Positions 46,801-53,908 of a stretch of 64,000 nucleotides of DNA are shown here, in pieces. The notes under the pieces are model-generated. The model saw only the letters and a list, made by a program, of their open reading frames with translations, was not told the DNA's origin and did no database searches. This stretch comes from Eunapius fragilis. Lineage: Eukaryota > Porifera > Demospongiae > Spongillida > Spongillidae. The number at the start of each line of letters is the position of its first letter. Within the stretch, counting starts at the first letter, position 1. The stretch is taken from positions 1,022,375-1,086,374 of the forward strand of contig OY811972.1 of the NCBI GenBank assembly GCA_963681505.1, read 5' to 3'. The position numbers and the translations under genes are program-made.

Positions 46801-49800
46801 GTGGTGGTGAGGAGGGAGGTGGTGAGGGAGGGTGGTGGTGAGGGAGGTGATGAGGGAGGGAGATGGTGGTGAGGGAGGTGGTGAGGGAGGGTGGTGGTAA
46901 GGGAGGGAGGTGGTGAGGGAGGGTGGTGGTGAGGGAGGGTGGTGGTGAGGGTGGTGGTGAGGGAGGTGATGAGGGAGGGAGATGGTGGTGAGGGAGGGTG
47001 GTGGTGAGGGAGGGTGGTGGTGAGGGAGGTGGTGAGGGAGGGAGATGGTGGTGAGGGAGGTGGTGAGGGAGGGTGGTGGTAAGGGAGGGAGGTGGTGAGG
47101 GAGGGAGATGGTGGTGAGGGAGGGAGGTGGTGAGGGAGGGAGATGGTGAGGGAGGGAGATGGTGAGGGAGAGAGATGGTGGGGTGGTAAGGGAGGTCATT
47201 GATTCACTGCATAATTCTGGGTTACTAATTGGATTGTGTCAATTATGGTCAATTTCTGCATAAGCCTCAGCTGCAACAAATAATTTACTTCTATGATCCA
47301 ATTACAAACACTAGATAAATCTTAGCACTGTTCCTGCAAGTACTGTTTACTGAGGGAAACAAGTTTTCAAATGACAGCCCTGATGGGTTTGATAGAGTGA
47401 TGGCTTTGGGCTGTTAACCTATGGGAGTGGCCCCCTGGAGAGGTATCTAATATCAGCAAATAAGTACATTCAAAAAATGTTGTAGAAGCTGTTAGCTATC
47501 TTAGCTAAGTCACACCATGATATTCACTGCACGTATATGATGATTAACTTCTTGTGAATGTAATTATTTTGTGCTGATATGCAAATGTATGGGAGCAGCT
47601 ACTGTACAGTGCAGTACACATACGTGTACTGGGTACAGATCAGCTACTGTAGTACACATATGTGTACTGGGTACAGATCAACTACTGTAGTACACATACG
47701 TGTACTGGGTACAGATCAGCTACTGTAGTACACATATGTGTACTGGGTACAGATCAGCTACTGTAGTACACATATGTGTACTGGGTACAGATCAGCTACT
47801 GTAGTACACATACGTGTACTGGGTACAGAGCAGCTACTGTAGTACACATACGTGTACTGGGTACAGATCAGCTACTGTAGTACACATACGTGTACTGGGT
47901 ACAGATCAGCTACTGTAGTACACATACGTGTACTGGGTACAGATCAGCTACTGTAGTACACATACGTGTACTGGGTACAGATCAGCTACTGTAGTACACA
48001 TACGTGTACTGGGTACAGATCAGCTACTGTAGTACACATACGTGTACTGGGTACAGATCAGCTACTGTAGTACAGATACGTGTACTGGGTACAGATCAGC
48101 TACTGTAGTACACATACGTGTACTGGGTACAGATCAGCTACTGTAGTACACATACGTGTACTGGGTACAGATCAGCTACTGTAGTACACATACGTGTACT
48201 GGGTACAGATCAGCTACTGTAGTACACATACGTGTACTGGGTACAGATCAGCTACTGTAGTACAGATACGTGTACTGGGTACAGATCAGCTACTGTAGTA
48301 CACATACGTGTACTGGGTACAGATCAGCTACTGTAGTACACATACGTGTACTGGGTACAGATCAGCTACTGTAGTACACATACGTGTACTGGGTACAGAT
48401 CAGCTACTGTAGTACACATACGTGTACTGGGTACAGATCAGCTACTGTAGTACACATACGTGTACTGGGTACAGATCAGCTACTGTAGTACACATACGTG
48501 TACTGGGTACAGATCAGCTACTGTAGTACACATACGTGTACTGGGTACAGATCAGCTACTGTAGTACACATACGTGTACTGGGTACAGATCAGCTACTGT
48601 AGTACACATACGTGTACTGGGTACAGATCAACTACTGCAGTACACATACGTGTACTGGGTACAGAGCAGCTACTGTAGTACATGTACGTGTACTGGGTGC
48701 AGAGTGTACTGGGTGCAGAGTGTAGGATGTACGTGTACTGGGTGCAGAGTGTACTGGGTGCAGAGTGTAGGGTACAGATTGTTATCTAAAACCAGCCCTA
48801 CACCTCAAAAACTTATCCAACCACATCTTCTTCCAACACACAGCAAGCACGTCTTCATGAATTTGCTACATTCAAACATGCTACTGGCTACTGATATGGG
48901 GAACAGACACCTTCACAAAACACAAAATTGGTCACACTCTCAGGCTTTGTTTAGTCTCCTCCCACACACACCCCTGCCTCCTCTCCCCCCACACACACAC
49001 ACTACCTCCCCTCCCCCACACACACTACCTCCCCTCCCACACACACACTACCTCCCCTCCCACACACACTACCTGACCTCCCCTTGCCTCCCTACACACA
49101 CTGCCTTTCCTCCCCACCACACACACTGCCTCCCCTTCCCTCCCCTGCCTCCCTATACACACTGCCTCTTCTCCTTACCACACACACTGCCTCCCCTTCC
49201 CTCCCCCGCCTCCCTATACACACTGCCTCTCCTCACCACTACACATACTGTCTCCTCTCACCCTGCCTCCCCACACACACACTGCCTCCCCCACACACTC
49301 CTCTCCTCCCCACCACACATACTGCCTCCCCTCCCCACACACACTGCCTAATTTGTGCCAAAGCCTGTCACCTAGCTCCACCCAGTCACACCCCCACCAT
49401 CACTTACATTGACAGCAAAGTTGTAGTCCTGTGCCAAGTCTTCAGGCCTCTGGTTGCAGCACTGCGTGCCGACCCTGGTGGGTACCAAGTCACCATTGCT
49501 GTACAATGCCTGGACCTTCTGCTTCAGAGCAAGGAGAGCGTCCTTCTGAGCCTCAAAGCTGTTCTCAAGCTGTGCAGACAGCTGAAGGTAGCCATGAATA
49601 AGCAAAGGAGAGGATCAGTAGCCCCTCCCCCGTACCCACTGTAGCCCCTCCCCTGTACCCACTATAGCCCCTCCGCTCGTACCCACTGTAACCCCTCCCC
49701 TTGTACCCACTGTAACCTCCCCTCGTACCCACTGTAACCCCTCCCCTGTACCCACTGTAGCCCCTTCCCTCGTACCCACTGTAACCTCCCCTCGTACCCA

Positions 49801-51979
49801 CTGTAACCTCCCCTCGTACCCACAGTAGGATCATTCTATTATCTCACTGTGTTCCTCACATCCTGATGCAATTACTCACATTTGTCTTGGAATGAGTTAT
49901 ACATGCATCGTTAATAACCTTAATGGTTTATGAAATATACTGCCCTAAGTAATTAATTTTTGCAACTTGGCAGACTCTTTTGTTTGTCTGATAGTTACTT
50001 GGCATTAAATTGAAGCTCAATTGTTTAAAAGTAGAACCTAAAACCACTTTTGTGGGTGGTGAAAGGGTTAAATAAACATCCCATTTATTGCACAGATCTC
50101 ATAACTTCAGGATTGATATACATGTATAGCTTTTATTGTTGTTTTAATTAATCGATAAGCCCTAGACCACATCGAGTGTTACAAGTGATTGCCGGGGAAC
50201 CCTGTACAAACAGGTCACCAGCTAATAACTTTTGAGGACATTTATTGAACATTATGTGTTTTTGATATTAATGGAGAAAAAAATAATTCTAAACTCAAAA
50301 ACTTTTTCGTACTTTTGCTGTGCACCCCCCCACCAGGTGTCCCTTATAGTGTATAATTGTGTCCCCTATGGTGTACCTATGGTGTAAAATTGACAATTGT
50401 GCCCCCCCTAGTGTACAATTGTGTCCCGTTCCCCCCCCCCCCCCCCCCCCCCTATGGTGTACAATTGTGCCCCCCAGGTGTGCAATTGTACCCCCAGGAC
50501 GACAAACAGGACAATAGACATAACAACATAATGATGAACATCTCAACATCAGGGTTGGTGATACCCCACACATGACAACATAATGATGAACATCTCAACA
50601 TCAGGGTTGGTGATACCCCACACATGACAACATAATGATGAACATCTCAACATCAGGTGATACCCCACACATGCGGTGGTGATGGACTCACAAGACAAAA
50701 TGTTTCAACTTCAATATTGAGCAGTGCTAAGAACAATCTAAGGCCTGTTCCAACGGACCAATGGCTGCACCAATGGTTGTACCAATGGCTGTACCAATGG
50801 CTGTACCAATGGCTGTACCAATGGCTGTACCAATGGCTGTACCAATGGCTGCACCAATGGCTGCACCAATGGCTGTACCAATGGCTGTACCAATGGCTGT
50901 ACCAATGGCTGTAGCAATGGCTGCACCAATGGCTGTAGCAATGGCTGCCCCAATGGCTGTACCAATGGCTGTACCAATGGCTGTACCAATGGCTGCACCA
51001 ATGGCTGCACCAATGGCTGTACCAATGGCTGCACCAATGGCTGCACCAATGGCTGTAGCAATGGCTGCACCAATGGCTGCCCCAATGGCTGTACCAATGG
51101 CTGTACCAATGGCTGCACCAATGGCTGTACCAATGGCTGCACCAATGGCTGTACCAATGGCTGTACCAATGGCTGCACCAATGGCTGTAGCAATGGCTGT
51201 ACCAATGGCTGCACCAAGGTGGTCTGAGGGCTATTCCAATGGCTGCACCAATGGATGGCGCATACAATGTACCATGTCCCACCCCTGCACAACCATGAGG
51301 TTCTATAAAGCCACAACCACATTTTTACCTACAAAGAATACTTTGTTTTTGCCATTATATTCAAAGCTGTGTGAGCCATATGTTAACGGATTATACTCCT
51401 AGATTAAGGTAATTTAAACGGACAAACAGTAAAAATAACGCCATCTTAAGTTAGCGGGGTCCAATTACAACGTGAATGACGATGCCACGAAAACAGCTCA
51501 TGCATAATACACAGCTCAAATTGCTGGACAAAAATGGTGGCTCCAAGGGTATATAAACACGAAGTATAACTAACTCACAGTGGTCGCAATGGTAGCCGTA
51601 TCCGTGCTTCTAGTAGTGTAGGAAAGCGAGGAGCAATAGCTCTGTATGTGTGTGTGTGTGTGTGTGTGTGTGCATGCAGTGAGTGTGTGCATGTGTGTGC
51701 AGTGAGTGTTTTAAAAGTGTGAGTTCGTGTGTGCAGTGGGCGTATATGTGCACATGCACCATTATGGGTAAGGTTACGGCATGATATTGTCCGGACACTT
51801 ACCCCCCCCCCCCCCCCATGGCAGTTTACGTTTACCTGCATCTTCTGAACCCCTAAGGCGGTAGTAGCGAGCTCTTGAACAGCTGCTGACAGGGAAGAAA
51901 ATTGAAGCTCCGATGTGCTCCGAAGGGGCAACAAGGCGGTGAGTACGACCGCTAACAAGGCCCTTCTAAACACTAGCAT
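19502..51979 (-). CDS. cachd1-like (A): CACHD1-like gene A: VWA- and Cache-domain single-pass membrane protein
   Basis: Relative of vertebrate CACHD1 and the calcium-channel alpha2-delta subunits; expected at the cell surface. Exons on minus, using copy 1 of a duplicated assembly segment: 51979-51836, 40161-39988, 36897-36689, 33593-33449, 33258-33123, 32939-32859, 32772-32650, 32502-32441, 32104-31960, 31832-31668, 31346-31226, 31080-30969, 28366-28195, 27929-27793, 26948-26773, 26599-26489, 24771-24646, 24474-24384, 24288-24160, 21717-21658, 21179-21078, 20832-20729, 20281-20168, 20063-19502. They sum to 3501 nt with every phase matching (1166 residues; human CACHD1 is slightly longer). Order: signal peptide, N-terminal helix, VWA, two Cache modules, Cys-rich stalk, one TM helix, cytoplasmic tail. 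YHRLDLLG and [15 protein letters not shown] favour CACHD1 over classical alpha2-delta. The VWA lacks a MIDAS DxSxS. Confidence 0.9.
20295..20705. repeat. GGTGGAGGGAA minisatellite in CACHD1-like A intron
   Basis: Imperfect tandem 11-bp unit ggtggagggaa, with tggagggaatg variants, ending about 24 bp from the donor of exon 22. Paralog B has the same array at 54420-54540. Confidence 0.85.
21245..21640. repeat. 24-bp CA-rich minisatellite in gene A intron 20
   Basis: About 16 copies of a unit containing cacatctacacacacatgca. It starts a few bases after the donor of exon 20 (minus). Not present in this form in paralog B, where a 23-bp tacatacattacatatgt array is found instead (about 55570-55790). 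Confidence 0.9.
21737..24150. repeat. 2.4-kb array of an 18-bp unit in gene A intron 19, with higher-order duplication
   Basis: About 130 copies of atagagaatgaacacctc (variants cacatag, cctcacag, cctcataggg). Because the unit is six codons, long frames open on both strands (NEHLIE on plus). A higher-order tandem duplication is visible: the segment starting near 22414 is repeated with identical order of variants at an offset of 878 bp (from 23292). The array starts about 10 bp from the exon 19 donor. Confidence 0.95.
24160..24771 (-). CDS. Gene A exons 17-19: second Cache module
   Basis: Exon 17 (24771-24646) encodes [21 protein letters not shown] and [12 protein letters not shown]. Exon 18 (24474-24384) encodes [16 protein letters not shown]. 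Exon 19 (24288-24160) encodes [16 protein letters not shown] and YSFQYDDNF. They align with CACHD1 segments around VAVMGIDFT, RCFIMEDRGYLVAHP and KEPLVANDI. Intron 17 (24475-24645) is 171 nt, stop-free and built largely of a 27-bp repeat of the exon 17 end, so retention keeps the frame. Confidence 0.88.
24535..24672. repeat. 27-bp repeat copying the exon 17 3' end and its splice donor (gene A)
   Basis: Five units in all: the exon 17 end plus four intronic copies. Each reads cacacatacctataggagc followed by tatcctga on plus. On the coding strand every unit contains TCCTATAG^GTATGTG or TCCTGTAG^GTATGTG, an intact donor. Each unit is nine codons (CQDSSYRYV or CQDSSCRYV). Confidence 0.9.
24777..25405. 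repeat. 28-bp minisatellite abutting the exon 17 acceptor (gene A)
   Basis: About 22 copies of a unit containing gtagaggtgtaggtgtaaat plus gtatgggt. The last copy merges into the ctacag acceptor of exon 17. Paralog B has the homologous array at 58532-59295. Confidence 0.92.
25406..26488. other. Remainder of gene A intron 16, AT-rich, no feature
   Basis: About 1.1 kb of unique AT-rich sequence between the 28-bp array and exon 16. No coding signal or repeat was seen. Paralog B lacks a comparable stretch: its array ends about 125 bp from exon 16. Confidence 0.6.
26489..28366 (-). CDS. Gene A exons 13-16: linker and start of second Cache module
   Basis: Exon 13 (28366-28195) holds [16 protein letters not shown] and [15 protein letters not shown]; exon 14 (27929-27793) [17 protein letters not shown]; exon 15 (26948-26773) [16 protein letters not shown]; exon 16 (26599-26489) WYKRAVANLGLLAL and VITFSQAI. 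These are the most diagnostic CACHD1 matches in the window. The donor of exon 13 is the first GT of a (TG)n tract. Confidence 0.9.
28040..28194. repeat. (CA)n tract forming the exon 13 donor (gene A)
   Basis: Long CA repeat, uninterrupted at about 28116-28194, read as (GT)n on the coding strand directly after ...AACCAAG. Paralog B has a shorter, interrupted version at 60910-60984. Confidence 0.92.
28455..30300. repeat. 1.85-kb minisatellite of a 28-bp unit in gene A intron 12
   Basis: About 66 copies of a unit beginning gacagtctaatacagatgac and ending tgctgagg. A shortened variant (gactctgagg) recurs in clusters near 29705, 29840 and 30010-30150. Confidence 0.95.
30330..30925. repeat. 22-bp G-rich minisatellite in gene A intron 12
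   Basis: About 20 copies of a 22-bp unit containing ggggttggggaggaggaagg, then a shorter ggaggaggaagggaggg version. The plus strand (template of gene A) carries many closely spaced G3-G4 runs, so G-quadruplexes are possible. Confidence 0.93.
30969..31832 (-). CDS. Gene A exons 10-12: first Cache module
   Basis: Exon 10 (31832-31668) reads DQLVLTIGAPCFKL, PDLVGVAAVDLSVPELL and SMAYAFIIDQEG; exon 11 (31346-31226) GLVLFHPLLPKP and FLEVRDSMIR; exon 12 (31080-30969) GCKRLNSSYILPKGNTLYQG and SEYCWLP. This matches the CACHD1/alpha2-delta pattern GVVGVDV...YxFxIDxxGxxLxHP. Exons 10 and 11 appear again at 41256-41093 and 40771-40651 in the duplicated assembly segment; exon 12 does not. Confidence 0.88.
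31960..33593 (-). CDS. Gene A exons 4-9: VWA domain with degenerate MIDAS
   Basis: Exon 4 begins PWYTASATPNFKDVVVVV, the first VWA strand, followed by KNNKFTN where metal-binding relatives have DxSxS. Exon 5: VLMYNSEVHRP. Exon 6: DGNDFSSALISAFEYF. Exon 7: AIAVFTDGERIDS, keeping the FTDGE strand, and ISLFIFVSVP. Exon 8: SYMYIPTTVRSFYESV. Exon 9: LHHYIELRPEMDL and WTTQGDTFKPIYIPP. With the first MIDAS loop lost, metal-dependent binding by this domain is unlikely. Confidence 0.85.
32100..32440. repeat. Two ~53-bp direct repeats and CACACA-rich DNA, gene A intron 8
   Basis: taatacacacagggggaggt plus gcctaaccaagccccacccc occurs twice in tandem (32126-32230). An imperfect ACACA/GCACACAT stretch follows to about 32410. 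The same arrangement is found in copy 2 at 41545-41830, with one G missing. Confidence 0.8.
33310..33440. repeat. 27-bp repeat in gene A intron 4
   Basis: About five copies of cagactgactcgttcccaga plus cctaccc in the intron next to the exon 4 donor. Also in copy 2 at 42732-42862. Confidence 0.85.
34305..36220. repeat. 1.9-kb minisatellite of a 28-bp unit in gene A intron 3
   Basis: About 68 copies of a unit beginning ggaccagccactagctgtgc and ending tatgggaa (variants gttg, gagct, tatgagaa, gtgatat). Duplicated at 43725-45640 with one base deleted. Confidence 0.95.
36505..36529. repeat. G homopolymer in gene A intron 3
   Basis: Run of about 19-20 G at 36511-36529, within 160 bp of exon 3. 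The copy at 45931-45949 has the same length. Confidence 0.85.
36920..37310. repeat. CACATCCACACATACACA-type repeat, gene A intron 2
   Basis: Imperfect CA-rich array next to the exon 3 acceptor. Also at 46340-46730. Cys/Val-rich and Thr/His-rich frames here are spurious. Confidence 0.85.
37370..37775. repeat. GGTGGTGAGGGAGG minisatellite, gene A intron 2
   Basis: Imperfect array of gtggtgagggagg and gagatggtgagggag units; copy 2 at 46790-47195. The next 400 bp (37776-38170) is unique AT-rich DNA without features. Confidence 0.85.
38175..39260. repeat. 38-bp minisatellite with embedded palindrome, gene A intron 2
   Basis: About 28 copies of a unit beginning tactgtagtacacatacgtg and ending tactgggtacagatcagc. 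The core gtacacatacgtgtac is palindromic except for one pair; early copies carry gtacacatatgtgtac, a perfect 16-bp palindrome. Copy 2 at 47595-48680. Confidence 0.93.
39540..39935. repeat. CACACACTGCCTCCCCTCC repeat, gene A intron 2
   Basis: Imperfect pyrimidine-rich array upstream (plus) of exon 2; copy 2 at 48960-49355. Confidence 0.85.
40358..40557. other. Assembly gap, exactly 200 N
   Basis: A run of 200 N, a typical placeholder length, between a contig end inside a cgtacccactgta repeat and a contig start that repeats sequence from 31133 onward. Confidence 0.98.
40558..49777. repeat. Copy 2 of the duplicated assembly segment (9220 bp), probable false duplication
   Basis: Repeats 31133-40357. 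The five differences I found are all single-base deletions in short same-base runs (about 41201, 41427, 41562, 43640, 44349). Gene A exons here: 2 at 49581-49408, 3 at 46317-46109, 4 at 43015-42871, 5 at 42680-42545, 6 at 42361-42281, 7 at 42194-42072, 8 at 41924-41863, 9 at 41527-41384, 10 at 41256-41093, 11 at 40771-40651. Exons 9 and 10 are one base short, which breaks the frame. A real second set of exons 2-11 without exon 12 would not make a working gene. Confidence 0.93.
49620..49828. repeat. CCCCTCCCCTCGTACCCACTGTA repeat beside exon 2
   Basis: About nine imperfect copies of a 22-24-bp unit. The contig of copy 1 stops inside the same array at 40357, the likely cause of the assembly break. 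Confidence 0.85.
49829..50515. other. Gene A intron 1, AT-rich unique part and C run
   Basis: No gene. AT-rich DNA to about 50310, then several tggtgtacaattgtgccccc blocks (50330-50495) interrupted by a C run at about 50433-50452. Confidence 0.6.
50516..50675. repeat. ~52-bp direct repeat in gene A intron 1
   Basis: Two full copies and one partial copy of a unit beginning cataatgatgaacatctcaa and ending with ataccccacacatgacaa. Confidence 0.85.
50759..51255. repeat. 12-bp minisatellite in gene A intron 1
   Basis: About 40 copies of aatggctgtacc or aatggctgcacc. A unit of four codons opens long frames on both strands (MAVP / VQPL); these are not genes. Confidence 0.95.
51836..51979 (-). CDS. 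Gene A exon 1: signal peptide and N-terminal helix
   Basis: Starts at the ATG at 51979 with MLVFRRALLAVVLTALL, a basic n-region and hydrophobic core, then LRSTSELQF. The amphipathic stretch AAVQELATTALGVQKMQ resembles the first helix of alpha2-delta and CACHD1 ectodomains. Donor CAG^GTAAAC; 48 codons, phase 0, joining exon 2 (LSAQLENSFEAQ). Confidence 0.82.
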
Positions 51980-52179
51980 TTTTTTGAGGCGCACCCTGAA
52001 TAATCGCTGCGGTATAACCCTTCGGCTCCGCCTCTGCTACTAATATCACCTAGCAACAAACATGCCTTACTTGCACTTTTACGCGCGCGCGCGCGCGCGC
52101 GTGTGCATGGTGCCCCATGCCCACATATGTAAGGGTCGACAAAATTGTGTTTGACCAGCTTGGGAATGTACTAGCGGGC

Positions 52180-52622
52180 GTCTTTTTTGACTCCACAATG
52201 CACTGGCACTATTACTTTACTCTTAGTTTAAACTACTAATGTCTTTCCAACAAAATATGTGTGTGCGTATCTGTGTGTGTATGAGGGGGAACTGCACCTA
52301 AATTGACAAGCTAGCCGCCAACCATCACGATGGTCACATTCAAAAATTGATTATTTTGAATGTGACCGGCATTTTCAACAACCATGCAAAAACAGTTTCT
52401 TGTGGGGCGACACAACACGAGAACCTTCCCTAGCTCGGACTCGCCACTCTCGTTGGCTTGTTCTCTCCATAACGTAGGCGTGTAGTGATCATCATAGAGT
52501 CGGTTAAGACGCACAACCACCAGCTTGCAAATGCGTCTTTTTTTTACTCCACAATGCACTGGCAATACTACTAACTTTAGTCTTAGTTTAAACTAGTAAC
52601 GTTTTTCCAAAATAATAAGTGT

Positions 52623-52653
<31 letters not shown>

Positions 52654-52975
52654 GGGGGGGGGACTAAATTGGTGTGTTAGGCTGCCGCCAAAGATTATGT
52701 GCATTCAGCATAACAAAAAATATATAAATAAATTTAAAAAATAAACATGAGTCCGGGGACGTGATTGGGTCATGTAATAAGTACGGGGCAGCGGTCTTTG
52801 GGACATCAGTTTACACTCGCGCATAAACAACAGCGGAGGGTCTCGCTATGATGAAGGCGCCACACTGGCAGCAGCTAGTCGCCAACCATCATGGCAATAC
52901 GCTCACATGGATTCAAAAATTTATTATTTTTTAATTTGACGGGCATTTCAACAACCAAACACAGTTTCTTTGCCA
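52180..52975. repeat. Diverged duplicated ~230-bp segment between genes A and B
   Basis: tccacaatgcactggca plus ttagtttaaact occurs at 52190-52240 and 52551-52590. ccgccaaccatcacgatggt / tcgccaaccatcatggcaat occurs at 52315 and 52879, followed in both by attcaaaaatt-tattatttt and gcattt-caacaacc. Similar short peptides can be read on minus in both, which may reflect an old mobile element. Confidence 0.6.
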
Positions 52976-53069
52976 GTTTAAAAAAAACTAGCTCACATTT
53001 ACTGGGCCAACATTGAAAGGGAGAAGGAAGGCAGGGAGAGAGGAGACAGGTGTCCCTCCATGTTGAGGA

Positions 53070-53190
<121 letters not shown>

Positions 53191-53202
53191 GGACTGTGCC
53201 AC

Positions 53203-53908
53203 TCAGAACCATATACCACCTGCATGAGATGGATCTATACTACCTTCCTCAGCGACATCACGGATGTGGTGCTGCACCTGCAGTGATTCAACCGATACGC
53301 TACCCACTCTGCGAGCACCCTCATCATCCAGGCTTGGTGGATGACCAGAGTCAAAAGGGCAATCTTCACTGATAGACTGTGACCTAACAAAGAGAGGCTG
53401 CTGGAGCCGCATTGTGCTATTGATCACACCTGGTACTTGTGGAGTGGTTGGTTGGACATCCATGTTGCCCTCCTTACGCTCAACCTCTCGTGATGCCGCC
53501 ATCTTTACCTTCCTTGTCTGCAACGGCGAGCCCCTTTGCCTCCATGTGATGCCGCCAATCACCACGGCTACCACGACTGCAACAAAGAGGGCGACAAGGC
53601 CTATGGCGACGCCTTTCCAGGCTTGGAGGTCATAGAGTGCAGTCAGGTGGAACAGTGATGTGTGGTTAGTAGTGAAATGACGGCGATCATTAACCTCTAC
53701 TGTAACGGTATAGTTCTTTGGAGTAGCAACCATGGCAGTAGTGATGTAGGAGGATGGGGAGGAGGTTGAATGCGTGGGGACAGTGGTGGTGGTGGTGGTG
53801 GTGACAGTGGGGCAGGTGGGTAGACACTTATGCTCACTGGGGCCGTTTGATGTGGGCAGAGAACAGAACTGACAATCAGAGAAGTAGGTGCAGTCTGAAA
53901 AGTCAGAA
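53203..53908 (-). CDS. Gene B last exon: transmembrane helix and long tail
   Basis: Begins [16 protein letters not shown] like gene A, then a Thr/Pro/Ser-rich stretch, a TM helix ([20 protein letters not shown]) and [14 protein letters not shown]. The roughly 115-residue cytoplasmic tail contains [17 protein letters not shown] and ends GGIWF. Apart from the cysteine motif and the terminus, it cannot be aligned convincingly with the gene A tail. Confidence 0.9.

Noticed and set aside
40558-49777. A third, separate CACHD1-like gene
   Set aside because: Identical to 31133-40357 apart from single-base deletions, lacks exon 12 and later exons of its own, and is frame-broken in exons 9 and 10; explained as contig overlap.
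50653-51402. MAVP / VQPL / SHWY repeat frames of about 200 residues
   Set aside because: Produced by the 12-bp array in intron 1 of gene A, open on both strands, without homology.
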